Assembly: GCF_001280515.1 (NCBI RefSeq)
Contig: NZ_LBIQ01000019.1
Span: 62,001-126,000 of the forward strand
DNA from: Mangrovimonas sp. ST2L15
Lineage (GTDB): Bacteria > Bacteroidota > Bacteroidia > Flavobacteriales > Flavobacteriaceae
Length of the DNA stretch: 64,000 nucleotides
Direction of reading: 5' to 3'
The position numbers and the translations under genes are program-made. A model generated the notes under the pieces. The model was not told the origin of the DNA, did not search any database, and saw nothing but the letters and a program-made list of their open reading frames with translations. Positions 18,860 through 28,131 of this stretch are shown here, piece by piece. The number at the start of each line of letters is the position of its first letter. Within the stretch, counting starts at the first letter, position 1.

Positions 18860-19539
18860 GTATTTTAAATTTGATACTAGCTGCATTAGCCCCTGTGGTG
18901 GCTATTATCGTCTATATTTATGCCAAAGACAAGCATGAAAAGGAGCCTAGGCGTTTAATGTTTTATACATTTCTATTTGGTGCTTTTCTGAGTATTTTTA
19001 TTACTACCGTTCTGTATGTGATTTTTGATTATATACTTCCCATAAACAAAGACACGGTACTTCAACAATTTATAAAGGCCTTTTTTATAGTAGGACTTAC
19101 CGAGGAATTCAGTAAGTATATCATTGTAAGATATTATTCCCAACGTCGATCAGAATTTAATGAGCCATTTGACGGTATTGTCTATGCCGTTATGGTTTCC
19201 ATGGGCTTTGCCGCTACTGAAAATATCCTGTATGTTTTAGAAGGCGGATATGAAGTGGCCCTCCTGAGAGCTTTCACAGCAATTCCAGCTCATGCCACCT
19301 TCGCCGTAATCATGGGCTTCTTTATGGGGCGAGCTAAATTTTCAAAAAATAGAATTAAATGGAACTTAATTGGCTTATTAGGAGCCATTATTTTTCATGG
19401 CGCCTATGATTTTTTCCTTTTCATCCACTTTATTCCAGGAATTTGGATTGGTGCTTTTGCCTCTTTAATCCTTGGTCTATTCTTATCCTTAAAAGCGATT
19501 AAAATTCATCAAGAAGGTTCTTTTTTTAAAAACACCTAA
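18856..19539 (+). CDS. PrsW-type intramembrane glutamic protease
   Basis: 227-residue polytopic membrane protein. The start is a TTG in the overlap TTGA with the NUDIX stop, chosen because the first helix (LNLILAALAPVVAIIVYIYA) begins directly after it. PrsW/CAAX-protease motifs are visible: TEEFSKYI (Glu-Glu-x3-Lys), FDGIVYAVMVSMGFAATENI (second Glu), IPAHATFAVIMGFF (His) and IIFHGAYDF (His). In Bacillus PrsW cleaves an anti-sigma factor; no sigma/anti-sigma pair is present here, so the substrate is unknown. Confidence 0.82.
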   Translation: MSILNLILAALAPVVAIIVYIYAKDKHEKEPRRLMFYTFLFGAFLSIFITTVLYVIFDYILPINKDTVLQQFIKAFFIVGLTEEFSKYIIVRYYSQRRSEFNEPFDGIVYAVMVSMGFAATENILYVLEGGYEVALLRAFTAIPAHATFAVIMGFFMGRAKFSKNRIKWNLIGLLGAIIFHGAYDFFLFIHFIPGIWIGAFASLILGLFLSLKAIKIHQEGSFFKNT

Positions 19540-19598
19540 TCCATTTCTTAATAGCCTAGGATTGCTTAAATTAGCATAGATAAATACTTCTTGATACC

Positions 19599-21527
19599 AT
19601 GAAGAATACTATTGCTGAACGGATTGCTGACTTTATAAAGCGCTTTCCTCCTTTCGACCTATTAAGAAAACCCCAACTTCAAGAAATTTCGCAACAGGTA
19701 AAAATTATCTATTTAGAAAAAGGCGAAACCATATATAAAGAACATGATCCGCCACAAGATCGTTTTTACATCATCCATAAAGGAGCGGTTTCCCTCATGA
19801 AAAAAATGGATCAAGACAAAGAGGAAGTGATCGATAAATTTGATGAAGGTGATGTTTTTGGTTTAAGACCCTTGTTTGCTCATGAGAACTATGCCATTAC
19901 CGCTGTAACCGCCGAAGAATGCATTTTATATGGTATTCCCATTGACATTTTTCAACCAATGGCTTCCAAAAACAAGAACATAGGAAATTATTTGATTGAA
20001 AGCTTCGCTTCAAATACCGAAAATCCGTTTACCAAAGAACATCACGTTCAGTTCTTTTCTGATGCTGAAATCATTTTAAATCCAACGGATAACCACTTTG
20101 AATTACAACCTGTCAACTATATTAAAAAGATTATTCTTGCCGAACCAAGCTCCAAAATAAGAACCATTGCCAAGACAATGAGTGAAAAAAACATTGGTTC
20201 TATTATTATAGCTGATTTGGAAGATAAAATTCCAATAGGGATTGTGACAGATAAAGATCTACGGAATAAAGTGGCCACTGGGCTTCATTCCATCAACGAG
20301 CAAGTCACCAAAATCATGAGCAGTCCGGTGTTGTGTTATCCCAAAAACATTACCATCGCCCAAGCCCAAATAACCATGTTAAAACATAAAATTGGGCATT
20401 TGTGCATCACACAAGATGGGACACCCAATAGCCGAATAATTGGTTTGGCTTCAGAACACGACCTCATTGTCATGAAAGGGACCAACCCTTCTGTGTTGAT
20501 GAAAGCCATTAAAAGAAGCAATACCACTAAGGATCTCAAACGAATTAGAGAAAAAATCATGGTGCTTCTTAAGGGCTATATCATGCAAAATATCCCGCTT
20601 ACCCATACCAGCAAGATTATTTTTGAACTTAATGATGCCACTGTAAAAAGAGTCGTCGAACGCTGCTTGGTGAAGATGAAAGAAGATCCGCCAGTCAATT
20701 TTGCTTGGATGTCACTAGGAAGCCAAGGAAGAAAAGAGCAATTACTGCATACCGATCAAGATAATGCCATAGTTTTTGAAAATGTTCCCCCTGAAAAACT
20801 GGAAGAAACTCGAGCCTATTTTTTAAAACTGGCAAAAAAAATAAATAAGAGACTCAACACCATTGGTTTTGACTACTGTCCTGCCGATATGATGGCCAAA
20901 AACCCTCGATGGTGTCTAAGCTTGGATGAATGGAAAGACCAGTTTAAACATTGGACTACCAATACCGGCAACGACGAGCTGCTTTTATGTAATATCTTTT
21001 TTGATTTTGACATTAGTTATGGCGATTCTAGACTAACAAACGAATTGGCAGATCATGTACTTCATATTGTAAAAGATAATACCATTTTCCTATCCAAACT
21101 CGCGGCAAATGCGCTTAGCAACGCCTCCCCTTTAGGCTTCTTTAGGCAATTTTTGGTGGAATCTAATGGTGAGCATAAAGATCAATTTGATTTGAAAAAA
21201 CGAGCATTAATGCCCATAGTGGACGCGGGAAGATTACTAACCTTGAAATTTCAAGTCAAAAATATAAATAATACCGCTGAGCGCTTTGAAAAGTTAGCCG
21301 AAATCTTCCCAGAGAATGAGGAACTTTATTTGGGGTGCTCCTATGCCTTTAAAGCCATTTCAAAATTCAGAACCAAACACGGGTTACAAAATAATGACAA
21401 TGGTCGATTTATTGAATTGGAACATCTGACCAAAGAGGAAAAAATGAAATTAAAACGCTGTTTTAAAACCATTGCTCAGGTTCAAGAATTTATAAAAGTA
21501 AGGTTCAATGTAAGCACGCTTCTCTAA
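19599..21527 (+). CDS. cNMP-binding/CBS/DUF294 nucleotidyltransferase-like sensor protein
   Basis: 642-residue cytosolic multi-domain protein: cyclic-nucleotide-binding domain (about 20-130, KGETIYKEHDPPQDRFYIIHKG), a CBS pair (about 170-300, containing GIVTDKDLRNKV), then a DUF294 nucleotidyltransferase-like domain with MSLGSQGRKEQLLHTDQD (GSxxR...DxD) and its C-terminal helical domain. This GlnD-like layout suggests that it senses a nucleotide and modifies a partner protein; the partner is unknown. In other bacteria the family sits near acetate symporter genes with a DnaQ-like exonuclease. Here the exonuclease starts on the last base of its stop codon, but the acetate cluster is about 20 kb away. 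Confidence 0.82.
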   Translation: MKNTIAERIADFIKRFPPFDLLRKPQLQEISQQVKIIYLEKGETIYKEHDPPQDRFYIIHKGAVSLMKKMDQDKEEVIDKFDEGDVFGLRPLFAHENYAITAVTAEECILYGIPIDIFQPMASKNKNIGNYLIESFASNTENPFTKEHHVQFFSDAEIILNPTDNHFELQPVNYIKKIILAEPSSKIRTIAKTMSEKNIGSIIIADLEDKIPIGIVTDKDLRNKVATGLHSINEQVTKIMSSPVLCYPKNITIAQAQITMLKHKIGHLCITQDGTPNSRIIGLASEHDLIVMKGTNPSVLMKAIKRSNTTKDLKRIREKIMVLLKGYIMQNIPLTHTSKIIFELNDATVKRVVERCLVKMKEDPPVNFAWMSLGSQGRKEQLLHTDQDNAIVFENVPPEKLEETRAYFLKLAKKINKRLNTIGFDYCPADMMAKNPRWCLSLDEWKDQFKHWTTNTGNDELLLCNIFFDFDISYGDSRLTNELADHVLHIVKDNTIFLSKLAANALSNASPLGFFRQFLVESNGEHKDQFDLKKRALMPIVDAGRLLTLKFQVKNINNTAERFEKLAEIFPENEELYLGCSYAFKAISKFRTKHGLQNNDNGRFIELEHLTKEEKMKLKRCFKTIAQVQEFIKVRFNVSTLL

Positions 21528-22192
21528 TGTTTGATTGGTTTAAAAAAAATACAAAAAGATTAAGTCTACCGGAATTCTGGAACCATTATGAAGATTCCTT
21601 TAAGGACGATGAGAATCTGACCTTAAAATCGGCTCGTTTTGTAGTGTTAGATACTGAAACAACCGGATTTGATTACCATATTGATCGGGTTTTGTGCATT
21701 GGTGCCGTAGATATCATAAGCTATGAAATCCAAGTTGCCAACTCATTTGAAGTTTATATACAGCAGGAGCGCTTTAACGAGAAAACGGTCCCTATACACG
21801 GAATCATAAAAAATGAAAGAATCTCAACGCTTACAGAAATTGAAGCCATCGAACGATTTTTAGATTATTTGGGAAATGCGATTATTGTAGCACATCATGC
21901 CAAATTTGATGTCACAATGATTAATAACATGCTACAAAGACATGGATTTCCCAAATTAAAGAACAAAGTTCTAGATACCGTCAATCTTTACAGAGAAACC
22001 AAAATAAGAACCAATTTCAACCAAAATGAAACCCTTTCCTTAGATCACATTGCCGATAAGTATTTATTAGACGTTTCAGATCGACATACGGCAGCAGGTG
22101 ACGCACTTCTCACAGCTCTTATTTTCCTTAAAACGACAACCATACTACAAAATAAAAAGGACTGGACATTGAAAGACATGTTAAAGCTATAG
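21527..22192 (+). CDS. DnaQ-like 3'-5' exonuclease
   Basis: 221 residues with the DEDDh fold: ExoI VVLDTETTGFD (Asp/Glu), ExoII HHAKFDVTMINNM (Asp), and ExoIII DRHTAAGDALLTALI (His/Asp), covering residues ~40-200. It resembles the epsilon proofreading subunit but lacks a polymerase-binding tail. It shares one base with the preceding DUF294 protein gene and is therefore translationally coupled to it; the pair recurs in many bacteria. Confidence 0.85.
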   Translation: MFDWFKKNTKRLSLPEFWNHYEDSFKDDENLTLKSARFVVLDTETTGFDYHIDRVLCIGAVDIISYEIQVANSFEVYIQQERFNEKTVPIHGIIKNERISTLTEIEAIERFLDYLGNAIIVAHHAKFDVTMINNMLQRHGFPKLKNKVLDTVNLYRETKIRTNFNQNETLSLDHIADKYLLDVSDRHTAAGDALLTALIFLKTTTILQNKKDWTLKDMLKL

Positions 22193-22270
22193 TAAATTAC
22201 CAATAATATGGTTTCTTAGTTACGAAAACGTTATAGATTGGTTATCTTTATCGCATTAAAAAATCAATCT

Positions 22271-22753
22271 ATGAGTCATTTCAAAGTGTCAGTTAATGAA
22301 AATGAGCCCATCACCCTTACTTCTAAGGAACTAATGGGTTTAGACATTCATCCAATTACTGAAAACGAGCAACACGTTCTGTATCAAAACAAAGGATATC
22401 ATGCTCAAATAAAAACTAAAGATTTCAACCACAAAGAATTTGAAGTAAAAATTAACAACAACTTATACAATGTTAAGATTTTCAACGAATTAGATGTTTT
22501 AATTAAGGATATGGGCTTTGAAGTTGGAGCTTCAAAATTTGTAAATGATATTAAAGCTCCCATGCCAGGTTTAATTTTAGATATTCAAGTTACCGAGGGA
22601 AATGAAGTTCAAGAAGGCTCCCCATTACTTATTCTAGAAGCCATGAAAATGGAAAATGTATTAACCTCTCCCCGATCAGGTATTATTAAATCCATAAAGA
22701 TTAATAAAGGTGATGCTGTTGATAAAAACCAGCTCCTTATTGAATTTGAATAA
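22271..22753 (+). CDS. Biotin carboxyl carrier protein of acyl-CoA carboxylase
   Basis: 160 residues from ATG 22271; an upstream in-frame start (22238) adds only 11 unconserved residues. The C-terminal ~70 residues are a biotinyl domain: IKAPMPGLILDIQVTEG and the biotinylation site EAMKM, with target lysine K126. The N-terminal half is an accessory domain typical of Bacteroidota acyl-CoA carboxylases. It is first in an operon with the biotin carboxylase (33 nt downstream) and the carboxyltransferase (28 nt further). Confidence 0.88.
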   Translation: MSHFKVSVNENEPITLTSKELMGLDIHPITENEQHVLYQNKGYHAQIKTKDFNHKEFEVKINNNLYNVKIFNELDVLIKDMGFEVGASKFVNDIKAPMPGLILDIQVTEGNEVQEGSPLLILEAMKMENVLTSPRSGIIKSIKINKGDAVDKNQLLIEFE

Positions 22754-22786
22754 TCCAAAACGATCTCAAAACTAAAAGTTTCTTTC

Positions 22787-24226
22787 ATGAAAAAAATACT
22801 AGTTGCCAATCGTGGTGAAATAGCCCTAAGGGTTATGAAAACCATTAAAAAAATGGGCATTAAAACGGTGGCCATTTATTCCACTGTTGACAGGCAATCT
22901 CCTCATGTAACCTTTGCTGATGAAGCCATTTGCGTGGGTGAAGCCCCGTCCAATCAATCCTATTTGCTTGGAGACAAAATTGTAAATATTGCAAAAGAAT
23001 TAGAAGTGGATGCCATACACCCAGGTTATGGCTTTCTAAGTGAGAATGCTGATTTCGCTGAATTATGTGAAGCTAATGACATTGTTTTCATTGGTCCCAA
23101 ATCCAAAGCGATAAAAGTGATGGGTAGCAAACTTGCTGCCAAGGATGCGGTTAAAGCCTATGACATTCCTATGGTACCTGGAATTGATGAAGCCATTACC
23201 GATGTTGAAAAGGCCAAAAGCATTGCCAATGATATTGGGTTTCCCATACTTATCAAAGCCTCGGCAGGTGGTGGTGGAAAAGGGATGCGAGTGGTGGAAA
23301 AGGCCAGTGATCTGGAATCCCAAATGAACCGTGCCATCAGTGAAGCTACTTCTGCTTTTGGAGATGGCTCCGTTTTTATTGAAAAATATGTTGCTTCTCC
23401 AAGGCACATAGAAATACAAGTAATGGCCGATACCCATGGCAATATCATTCACCTTTTTGAAAGGGAGTGTAGCATTCAAAGAAGGCATCAAAAGGTGATT
23501 GAAGAAGCACCTTCTTCGGTATTGACTCCAGAATTAAGACAGGAAATGGGACAGGCGGCCGTAAAAGTGGCAAAAGCTTGTGACTATGTAGGTGCAGGTA
23601 CGGTAGAGTTTCTTTTAGATGAAAACATGAATTTTTATTTCTTGGAAATGAATACCAGACTTCAAGTAGAACATCCTGTAACAGAGCTGATAACAGGCAC
23701 GGATTTGGTAGAAATACAAATTCGTGTAGCTCGTGGGGAAGAGCTACCCATAAAACAAGAGGACCTACAGATTAATGGTCACGCATTGGAATTAAGGGTG
23801 TATGCAGAAGATCCGCTAAATGACTTTCTTCCTAGTGTAGGGACCTTGGAAAAGTACCGTTTACCCAAAGGAGAACATATCAGGGTAGACAACGGCTTTG
23901 AAGAAGGTATGGATATTCCTATTTATTACGATCCCATGCTGTCCAAATTGATTACCTATGGCAAAAATCGTGAAGAAGCTATTCAATTAATGAAAGAGGC
24001 TATTTCTGATTATCAAGTGAAAGGCGTTGAAACAACCTTACCGTTCGGAACCTTTGTTTGTAACCATGAAGCCTTTATTTCAGGAAATTTTGACACCCAT
24101 TTCGTCAAAAAATACTATTCGCCAGAGGCCATTCAAAACGAATGGAATCAAGAAGCTAAAATTGCTGCCCTTTTGGCCATAAAACAATTTGAAAAGGAAA
24201 AAACCATACTAAAACTACCTAAATAG
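22787..24226 (+). CDS. Biotin carboxylase subunit of acyl-CoA carboxylase
   Basis: 479 residues, ATP-grasp biotin carboxylase that carboxylates the biotin of the carrier protein using bicarbonate. Motifs: KKILVANRGEIALRV at the N terminus, VDAIHPGYGFLSENADFA, the glycine-rich ATP loop SAGGGGKGMRVV, ECSIQRRHQKVIEEAPS, and NTRLQVEHPVTE with the catalytic Arg/Glu. Middle gene of the carboxylase operon; the adjacent PccB/MmdA-type beta subunit points to propionyl-CoA or another acyl-CoA rather than AccABCD-type acetyl-CoA carboxylase. Confidence 0.92.
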   Translation: MKKILVANRGEIALRVMKTIKKMGIKTVAIYSTVDRQSPHVTFADEAICVGEAPSNQSYLLGDKIVNIAKELEVDAIHPGYGFLSENADFAELCEANDIVFIGPKSKAIKVMGSKLAAKDAVKAYDIPMVPGIDEAITDVEKAKSIANDIGFPILIKASAGGGGKGMRVVEKASDLESQMNRAISEATSAFGDGSVFIEKYVASPRHIEIQVMADTHGNIIHLFERECSIQRRHQKVIEEAPSSVLTPELRQEMGQAAVKVAKACDYVGAGTVEFLLDENMNFYFLEMNTRLQVEHPVTELITGTDLVEIQIRVARGEELPIKQEDLQINGHALELRVYAEDPLNDFLPSVGTLEKYRLPKGEHIRVDNGFEEGMDIPIYYDPMLSKLITYGKNREEAIQLMKEAISDYQVKGVETTLPFGTFVCNHEAFISGNFDTHFVKKYYSPEAIQNEWNQEAKIAALLAIKQFEKEKTILKLPK

Positions 24227-24254
24227 GAAGTTCTAACAAGAAGAAAAAGATCCT

Positions 24255-25796
24255 ATGGAAGATAAAATCAAAGATTTACAAGATAAATTAAGTTTAGCCT
24301 ATTCTGGTGGCGGACAAAAACGAATTGACAAACAGCATGAAAACAAAAAACTAACCGCTCGTGAGCGTGTTGAGTATCTGTTGGATGAAGGCTCCTTTGA
24401 AGAAATTGGCGCCTTGGTAACCCATAGAACCAAAGATTTTGGCATGGACAAACAACAGTTTTATGGAGATGGTGTTGTTACCGGTTATGGTACCATTGAT
24501 GGCCGATTGGTTTATGTGTTTGCCCAAGATTTTACAGTATTTGGTGGCTCGTTATCAGAAACCCATGCAGAAAAGATTTGTAAAATAATGGACTTGGCCT
24601 TAAAAGTGGGTGCTCCCGTCATCGGACTCAATGATTCTGGTGGTGCGCGTATTCAGGAAGGAGTTCGTTCTTTAGGTGGTTATGCCGATATTTTTTATAG
24701 AAATGTTCAGTCCTCTGGGGTTATTCCTCAAATTTCTGCCATTATGGGTCCATGTGCAGGAGGTGCCGTTTATTCTCCAGCAATGACCGATTTCACCTTA
24801 ATGGTAGAAAATACAAGCTATATGTTTGTGACGGGACCTAATGTGGTTAAAACCGTGACGAATGAAACGGTAACCTCTGAAGAATTGGGAGGTGCTTCTA
24901 CACATGCCACAAAATCAGGGGTTGCCCATAAGACCTCCTCTAATGATGTGGAGTGCTTGGAAGATGTTCGGAAGTTATTGAGCTATTTACCTCAAAACAA
25001 CCAAGAAACACCACCCAAGCTGGAATATGTTCTTACCGATGAAATACGAGAACAATTATCTGATATTGTTCCTGACAACGCCAACAAGCCCTATGACATG
25101 CACGATGTTATTTCGGGGATCATAGATCCGGATTCGTTTTATGAAATCCATAAAGATCATGCAGAAAACATTATTGTAGGGTTTGCAAGATTAGGTGGCA
25201 AAAGCATCGGAATCGTTGCCAACCAGCCCATGTTTTTAGCTGGTGTTTTAGATGTCAACAGTTCGAAAAAAGCCGCAAGGTTTGTGCGTTTTTGCGATAG
25301 TTTTAATATCCCATTACTAGTTCTGGAAGACGTACCTGGATTTTTACCCGGTACCGATCAAGAGTGGAACGGTATCATTGTTCATGGAGCCAAATTACTC
25401 TATGCCTTTAGTGAAGCGACGGTTCCAAGAGTTACGGTTATTACCAGAAAAGCCTATGGAGGTGCTTATGACGTGATGAACTCCAAACATATTGGTGCTG
25501 ATATGAATTTTGCCTGGCCAAGTGCAGAAATTGCCGTAATGGGTGCCAAAGGTGCTGCCGAAATTATTTTTAAGAAAGAAATCAAGGAAGCTGAAGACCA
25601 TGATGCCAAATTGAAAGAAAAGGAAGCAGAATATGCTGAGAAATTTGCTAACCCTTATAGCGCTACCGAACGTGGATTCATTGATGAAGTCATCTTACCA
25701 AAAGATACCCGTCGCAAACTAATTAAAGCTTTTGCTATGTTGGAGGACAAAAAAATTGAAAGACCAACACGAAAACATGGTAATATTCCATTGTAA
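24255..25796 (+). CDS. Acyl-CoA carboxylase beta subunit (probably propionyl-CoA carboxylase)
   Basis: 513-residue carboxyltransferase that moves the carboxyl group from biotin to acyl-CoA. It starts [36 protein letters not shown]; crotonase-fold oxyanion loops are visible as [21 protein letters not shown], and in the C half [14 protein letters not shown] and [10 protein letters not shown]. Length and pattern fit PccB/MmdA. With the biotin carrier and carboxylase genes upstream it forms a complete enzyme making methylmalonyl-CoA from propionyl-CoA, which would serve the prpE product at 44 kb. Confidence 0.9.
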   Translation: MEDKIKDLQDKLSLAYSGGGQKRIDKQHENKKLTARERVEYLLDEGSFEEIGALVTHRTKDFGMDKQQFYGDGVVTGYGTIDGRLVYVFAQDFTVFGGSLSETHAEKICKIMDLALKVGAPVIGLNDSGGARIQEGVRSLGGYADIFYRNVQSSGVIPQISAIMGPCAGGAVYSPAMTDFTLMVENTSYMFVTGPNVVKTVTNETVTSEELGGASTHATKSGVAHKTSSNDVECLEDVRKLLSYLPQNNQETPPKLEYVLTDEIREQLSDIVPDNANKPYDMHDVISGIIDPDSFYEIHKDHAENIIVGFARLGGKSIGIVANQPMFLAGVLDVNSSKKAARFVRFCDSFNIPLLVLEDVPGFLPGTDQEWNGIIVHGAKLLYAFSEATVPRVTVITRKAYGGAYDVMNSKHIGADMNFAWPSAEIAVMGAKGAAEIIFKKEIKEAEDHDAKLKEKEAEYAEKFANPYSATERGFIDEVILPKDTRRKLIKAFAMLEDKKIERPTRKHGNIPL

Positions 25797-25839
25797 AAAT
25801 CTGTATCTTTAGGGACAACAACAATTAAAGAAAACTAAC

Positions 25840-26403
25840 ATGAGAAACCCTTTATTTTTAATGATTGCCCTATTTATTTCTTTTTCAAGTTTTTCTCAAT
25901 CGCCAGAGGAAATGAAAGCTTGGGAAAGTTACATGACTCCTGGAGAAGAGCATAAATGGTTGGCAAGTATGAATGGTCAATGGACTGCTACTGTGAAACA
26001 ATGGATGGATCCTTCAAAACCACCAGTAGAGTCTAAAGCAACTACAGAAAACCGCATGCTTATGAATGGTTTGTATCAAGAATCAACCCATCGAGGAAAC
26101 ATGATGAATATGGCATTTGAGGGTCGAAGCATCACAGGTTTTGACAATTCAAAGAAAATGTTTGTTTCCACCTGGATTGACAACTTCGGAAGTGGCATTA
26201 TGGTGATGGAAGGTATTTTTGTGGAGCCATATCGTGTACTTGTTTTAGAAGGAACCATGGTTGACCCTACTACAGGAAAAGATTTAAAGGTGAAAGAAGT
26301 CATGACGTTTGTCTCTAAAAACTCCTATAAGTTTGAAATGTATATGGATATGGGAGGCGCTCAGATAAAAACCATGGAAATAAATTATACAAGGGAGAAA
26401 TAA
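25840..26403 (+). CDS. Secreted DUF1579 family protein
   Basis: 187 residues with a clear signal peptide (LFLMIALFISFSSFSQ, cleavage after FSQ). The mature domain (HKWLASMNGQWTATVKQWMDPSKPP ... NRMLMNGLYQESTHRGNMM ... EGRSITGFDNSKKMFVSTWIDNFG) is DUF1579, a small beta-barrel family of unknown function. It lies 43 nt after the carboxylase operon and ends at a strong terminator, so it may be the last gene of that transcript. Confidence 0.8.
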   Translation: MRNPLFLMIALFISFSSFSQSPEEMKAWESYMTPGEEHKWLASMNGQWTATVKQWMDPSKPPVESKATTENRMLMNGLYQESTHRGNMMNMAFEGRSITGFDNSKKMFVSTWIDNFGSGIMVMEGIFVEPYRVLVLEGTMVDPTTGKDLKVKEVMTFVSKNSYKFEMYMDMGGAQIKTMEINYTREK

Positions 26404-26423
26404 AATCCCATTTTAATATTTAG

Positions 26424-26459
26424 AAGCTCCTATTTTCTGAAGAATTTAGGAGCTTTTTT
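26424..26459. terminator. Intrinsic terminator between convergent genes
   Basis: AAGCTCCTA (26424-26432) pairs with TAGGAGCTT (26447-26455), followed by a run of T on the plus strand. The trehalase stop codon begins at 26458, inside the T run. It mainly serves the DUF1579/carboxylase transcript. Confidence 0.85.
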
Positions 26460-28023
26460 ATTTAAGCTTCCCTTTAAATGCCAAATAAACCCCATTACTC
26501 CATCCAAAACCGTCTTGCAACGGATACTCTCCCCCTCCTGCTTCAATATCCAGATTTTCAACATGGTACTTTTCAACAAACTTCCCCGAAGTTCTAAAAA
26601 CCTTTTCGTTTAAATTTACCCACCGACTCATAATCTCGTTGGCCAACTCTTGATGCCCATAATTTTCTAAACCAATAACCGTAATCCATTGTAATGGTGC
26701 CCAACCATTTGGTGCATCCCATTGCTGCCCTGTGTGTTTTAATGTGGTCACCAAACCTCCCTCCTTTAAAAAATGAGCCTCTATAAAACGTGCTACCCTA
26801 TCTGCTTGATTTTGATTTGCCATTTTAGAAAACAAAGGATACACCATGGCTAGTGATAAGCGTCCTGTCTTTTCCTGGGTTTTCCAATAAACATCTTCAA
26901 ACACTCCTAGGGAGTCATTCCATGAAACCTCGTTCAAATACCTTAGTCTATTGGCTTGGTTGGTTTTTAATTGATTGATGAATTCTGCATCTTCACTTTC
27001 ATAAGCTGAGCATAAAATGGTTTCCATTTTAAACATCAAAGCATTCAAATCAACTGGTAAAATTTCTAATATTTCTATAGTTTGCAACTCTTGATTGTCT
27101 TGAAACCATCTGGAACTATAGTCCCATCCTGATTCTGCTCCCGCTCGCAACTGTCTGTAAAGGTCTCGATTAGGGAAGTCCTTTTGTAATGAATAATCTT
27201 CCCTGAATGATTCTTGTCTGGGTTTGTTATAAATATCATAATAACGATTCATCAACCCATATTCTGTCTTGACGACATGCTGATATGTTTTTTGTACCGA
27301 GTCATGTGCCATCCAAAATTGATATTCCTTTTTAAGAGCTTTTCTATATTTCTTATAAACTGACGCTCCGTTTTTTTGAGCCAATAATTCTACCATGCAA
27401 GCAAAAAAAGGAGGCTGTGACCTAGATAGGTAATACGTTCGGTTGCCATTAGGTATAAACCCAAATCGGTTAATGAGATAACTAAAATTATCCAATATAT
27501 CTTCTATCAAATCCCAATGACCACTTTCTACTAATCCCAGCATGGTAAAATAGGAATCCCAATAATACACTTCCCTAAACCTTCCTCCCGGAACAATGTA
27601 AGCATTAGGTAAAGGAATCAGACTGTTTCTTAAACCAACTGAGTCTTTCACTTTTGTCAAAACAGGCCATAATCTTTCAATATGCTCTGAGGCTGAATTT
27701 GTAGTGTCTGTTTTAAAATGAAGGTCATTGACTTTTGGAACCTCAAAATATCTAGCTACAAAGGATTCTAAATTAAAATGGCTATTAGTCTTTTCCTCTT
27801 GGTACGCCTTAAGAATAGCATCATAAGAATCAAGCGCTGTGGCGTCAACAAAGGTTTTACTGTCGGGAAATATTTCGGCTAATTGTATTTCTACAAACAA
27901 ATCCCCCAATTGTTGTTCTGGAAAAACCAATTCGGCGGAAGGACTAGTTGCCTTTTTGGATATGTTTTGTTCCTCCTTGCAGCTCAGAAAAAGAAAAAAG
28001 GGAATCCAGATGAGGTATTTCAT
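26458..28023 (-). CDS. treA: Trehalase, GH37, lipoprotein
   Basis: 521 residues; hydrolyses trehalose to two glucoses. The N terminus KYLIWIPFFLFLSC is a lipoprotein signal with Cys at residue 15, so the enzyme is anchored in a membrane facing the periplasm or surface rather than cytosolic. GH37 signature 1 PGGRFREVYYWDSY spans 145-158, the catalytic-acid region ESGWDYSSRW follows near 300, and signature 2 QQWDAPNGWAPLQ near 465; GGGEYPLQDGFGWSNGV ends the barrel. It is divergent from the Bcr/CflA gene. Confidence 0.92.
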   Translation of the reverse strand: MKYLIWIPFFLFLSCKEEQNISKKATSPSAELVFPEQQLGDLFVEIQLAEIFPDSKTFVDATALDSYDAILKAYQEEKTNSHFNLESFVARYFEVPKVNDLHFKTDTTNSASEHIERLWPVLTKVKDSVGLRNSLIPLPNAYIVPGGRFREVYYWDSYFTMLGLVESGHWDLIEDILDNFSYLINRFGFIPNGNRTYYLSRSQPPFFACMVELLAQKNGASVYKKYRKALKKEYQFWMAHDSVQKTYQHVVKTEYGLMNRYYDIYNKPRQESFREDYSLQKDFPNRDLYRQLRAGAESGWDYSSRWFQDNQELQTIEILEILPVDLNALMFKMETILCSAYESEDAEFINQLKTNQANRLRYLNEVSWNDSLGVFEDVYWKTQEKTGRLSLAMVYPLFSKMANQNQADRVARFIEAHFLKEGGLVTTLKHTGQQWDAPNGWAPLQWITVIGLENYGHQELANEIMSRWVNLNEKVFRTSGKFVEKYHVENLDIEAGGGEYPLQDGFGWSNGVYLAFKGKLK

Positions 28024-28131
28024 GATCTTAATTTCTTTGAAATTACGGTTTTTTGTTAAACAACTGTGAAATTTACTGTTCGTACTTTAACTACAACGTT
28101 TTCTCTGAATTGGTTGCTTTACTTTTGTGGC

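Noticed and set aside
28066-28131. Upstream ATG for the Bcr/CflA transporter
   Set aside because: Adds 22 residues not expected in the family; the ATG at 28132 gives the usual short N terminus before helix 1.
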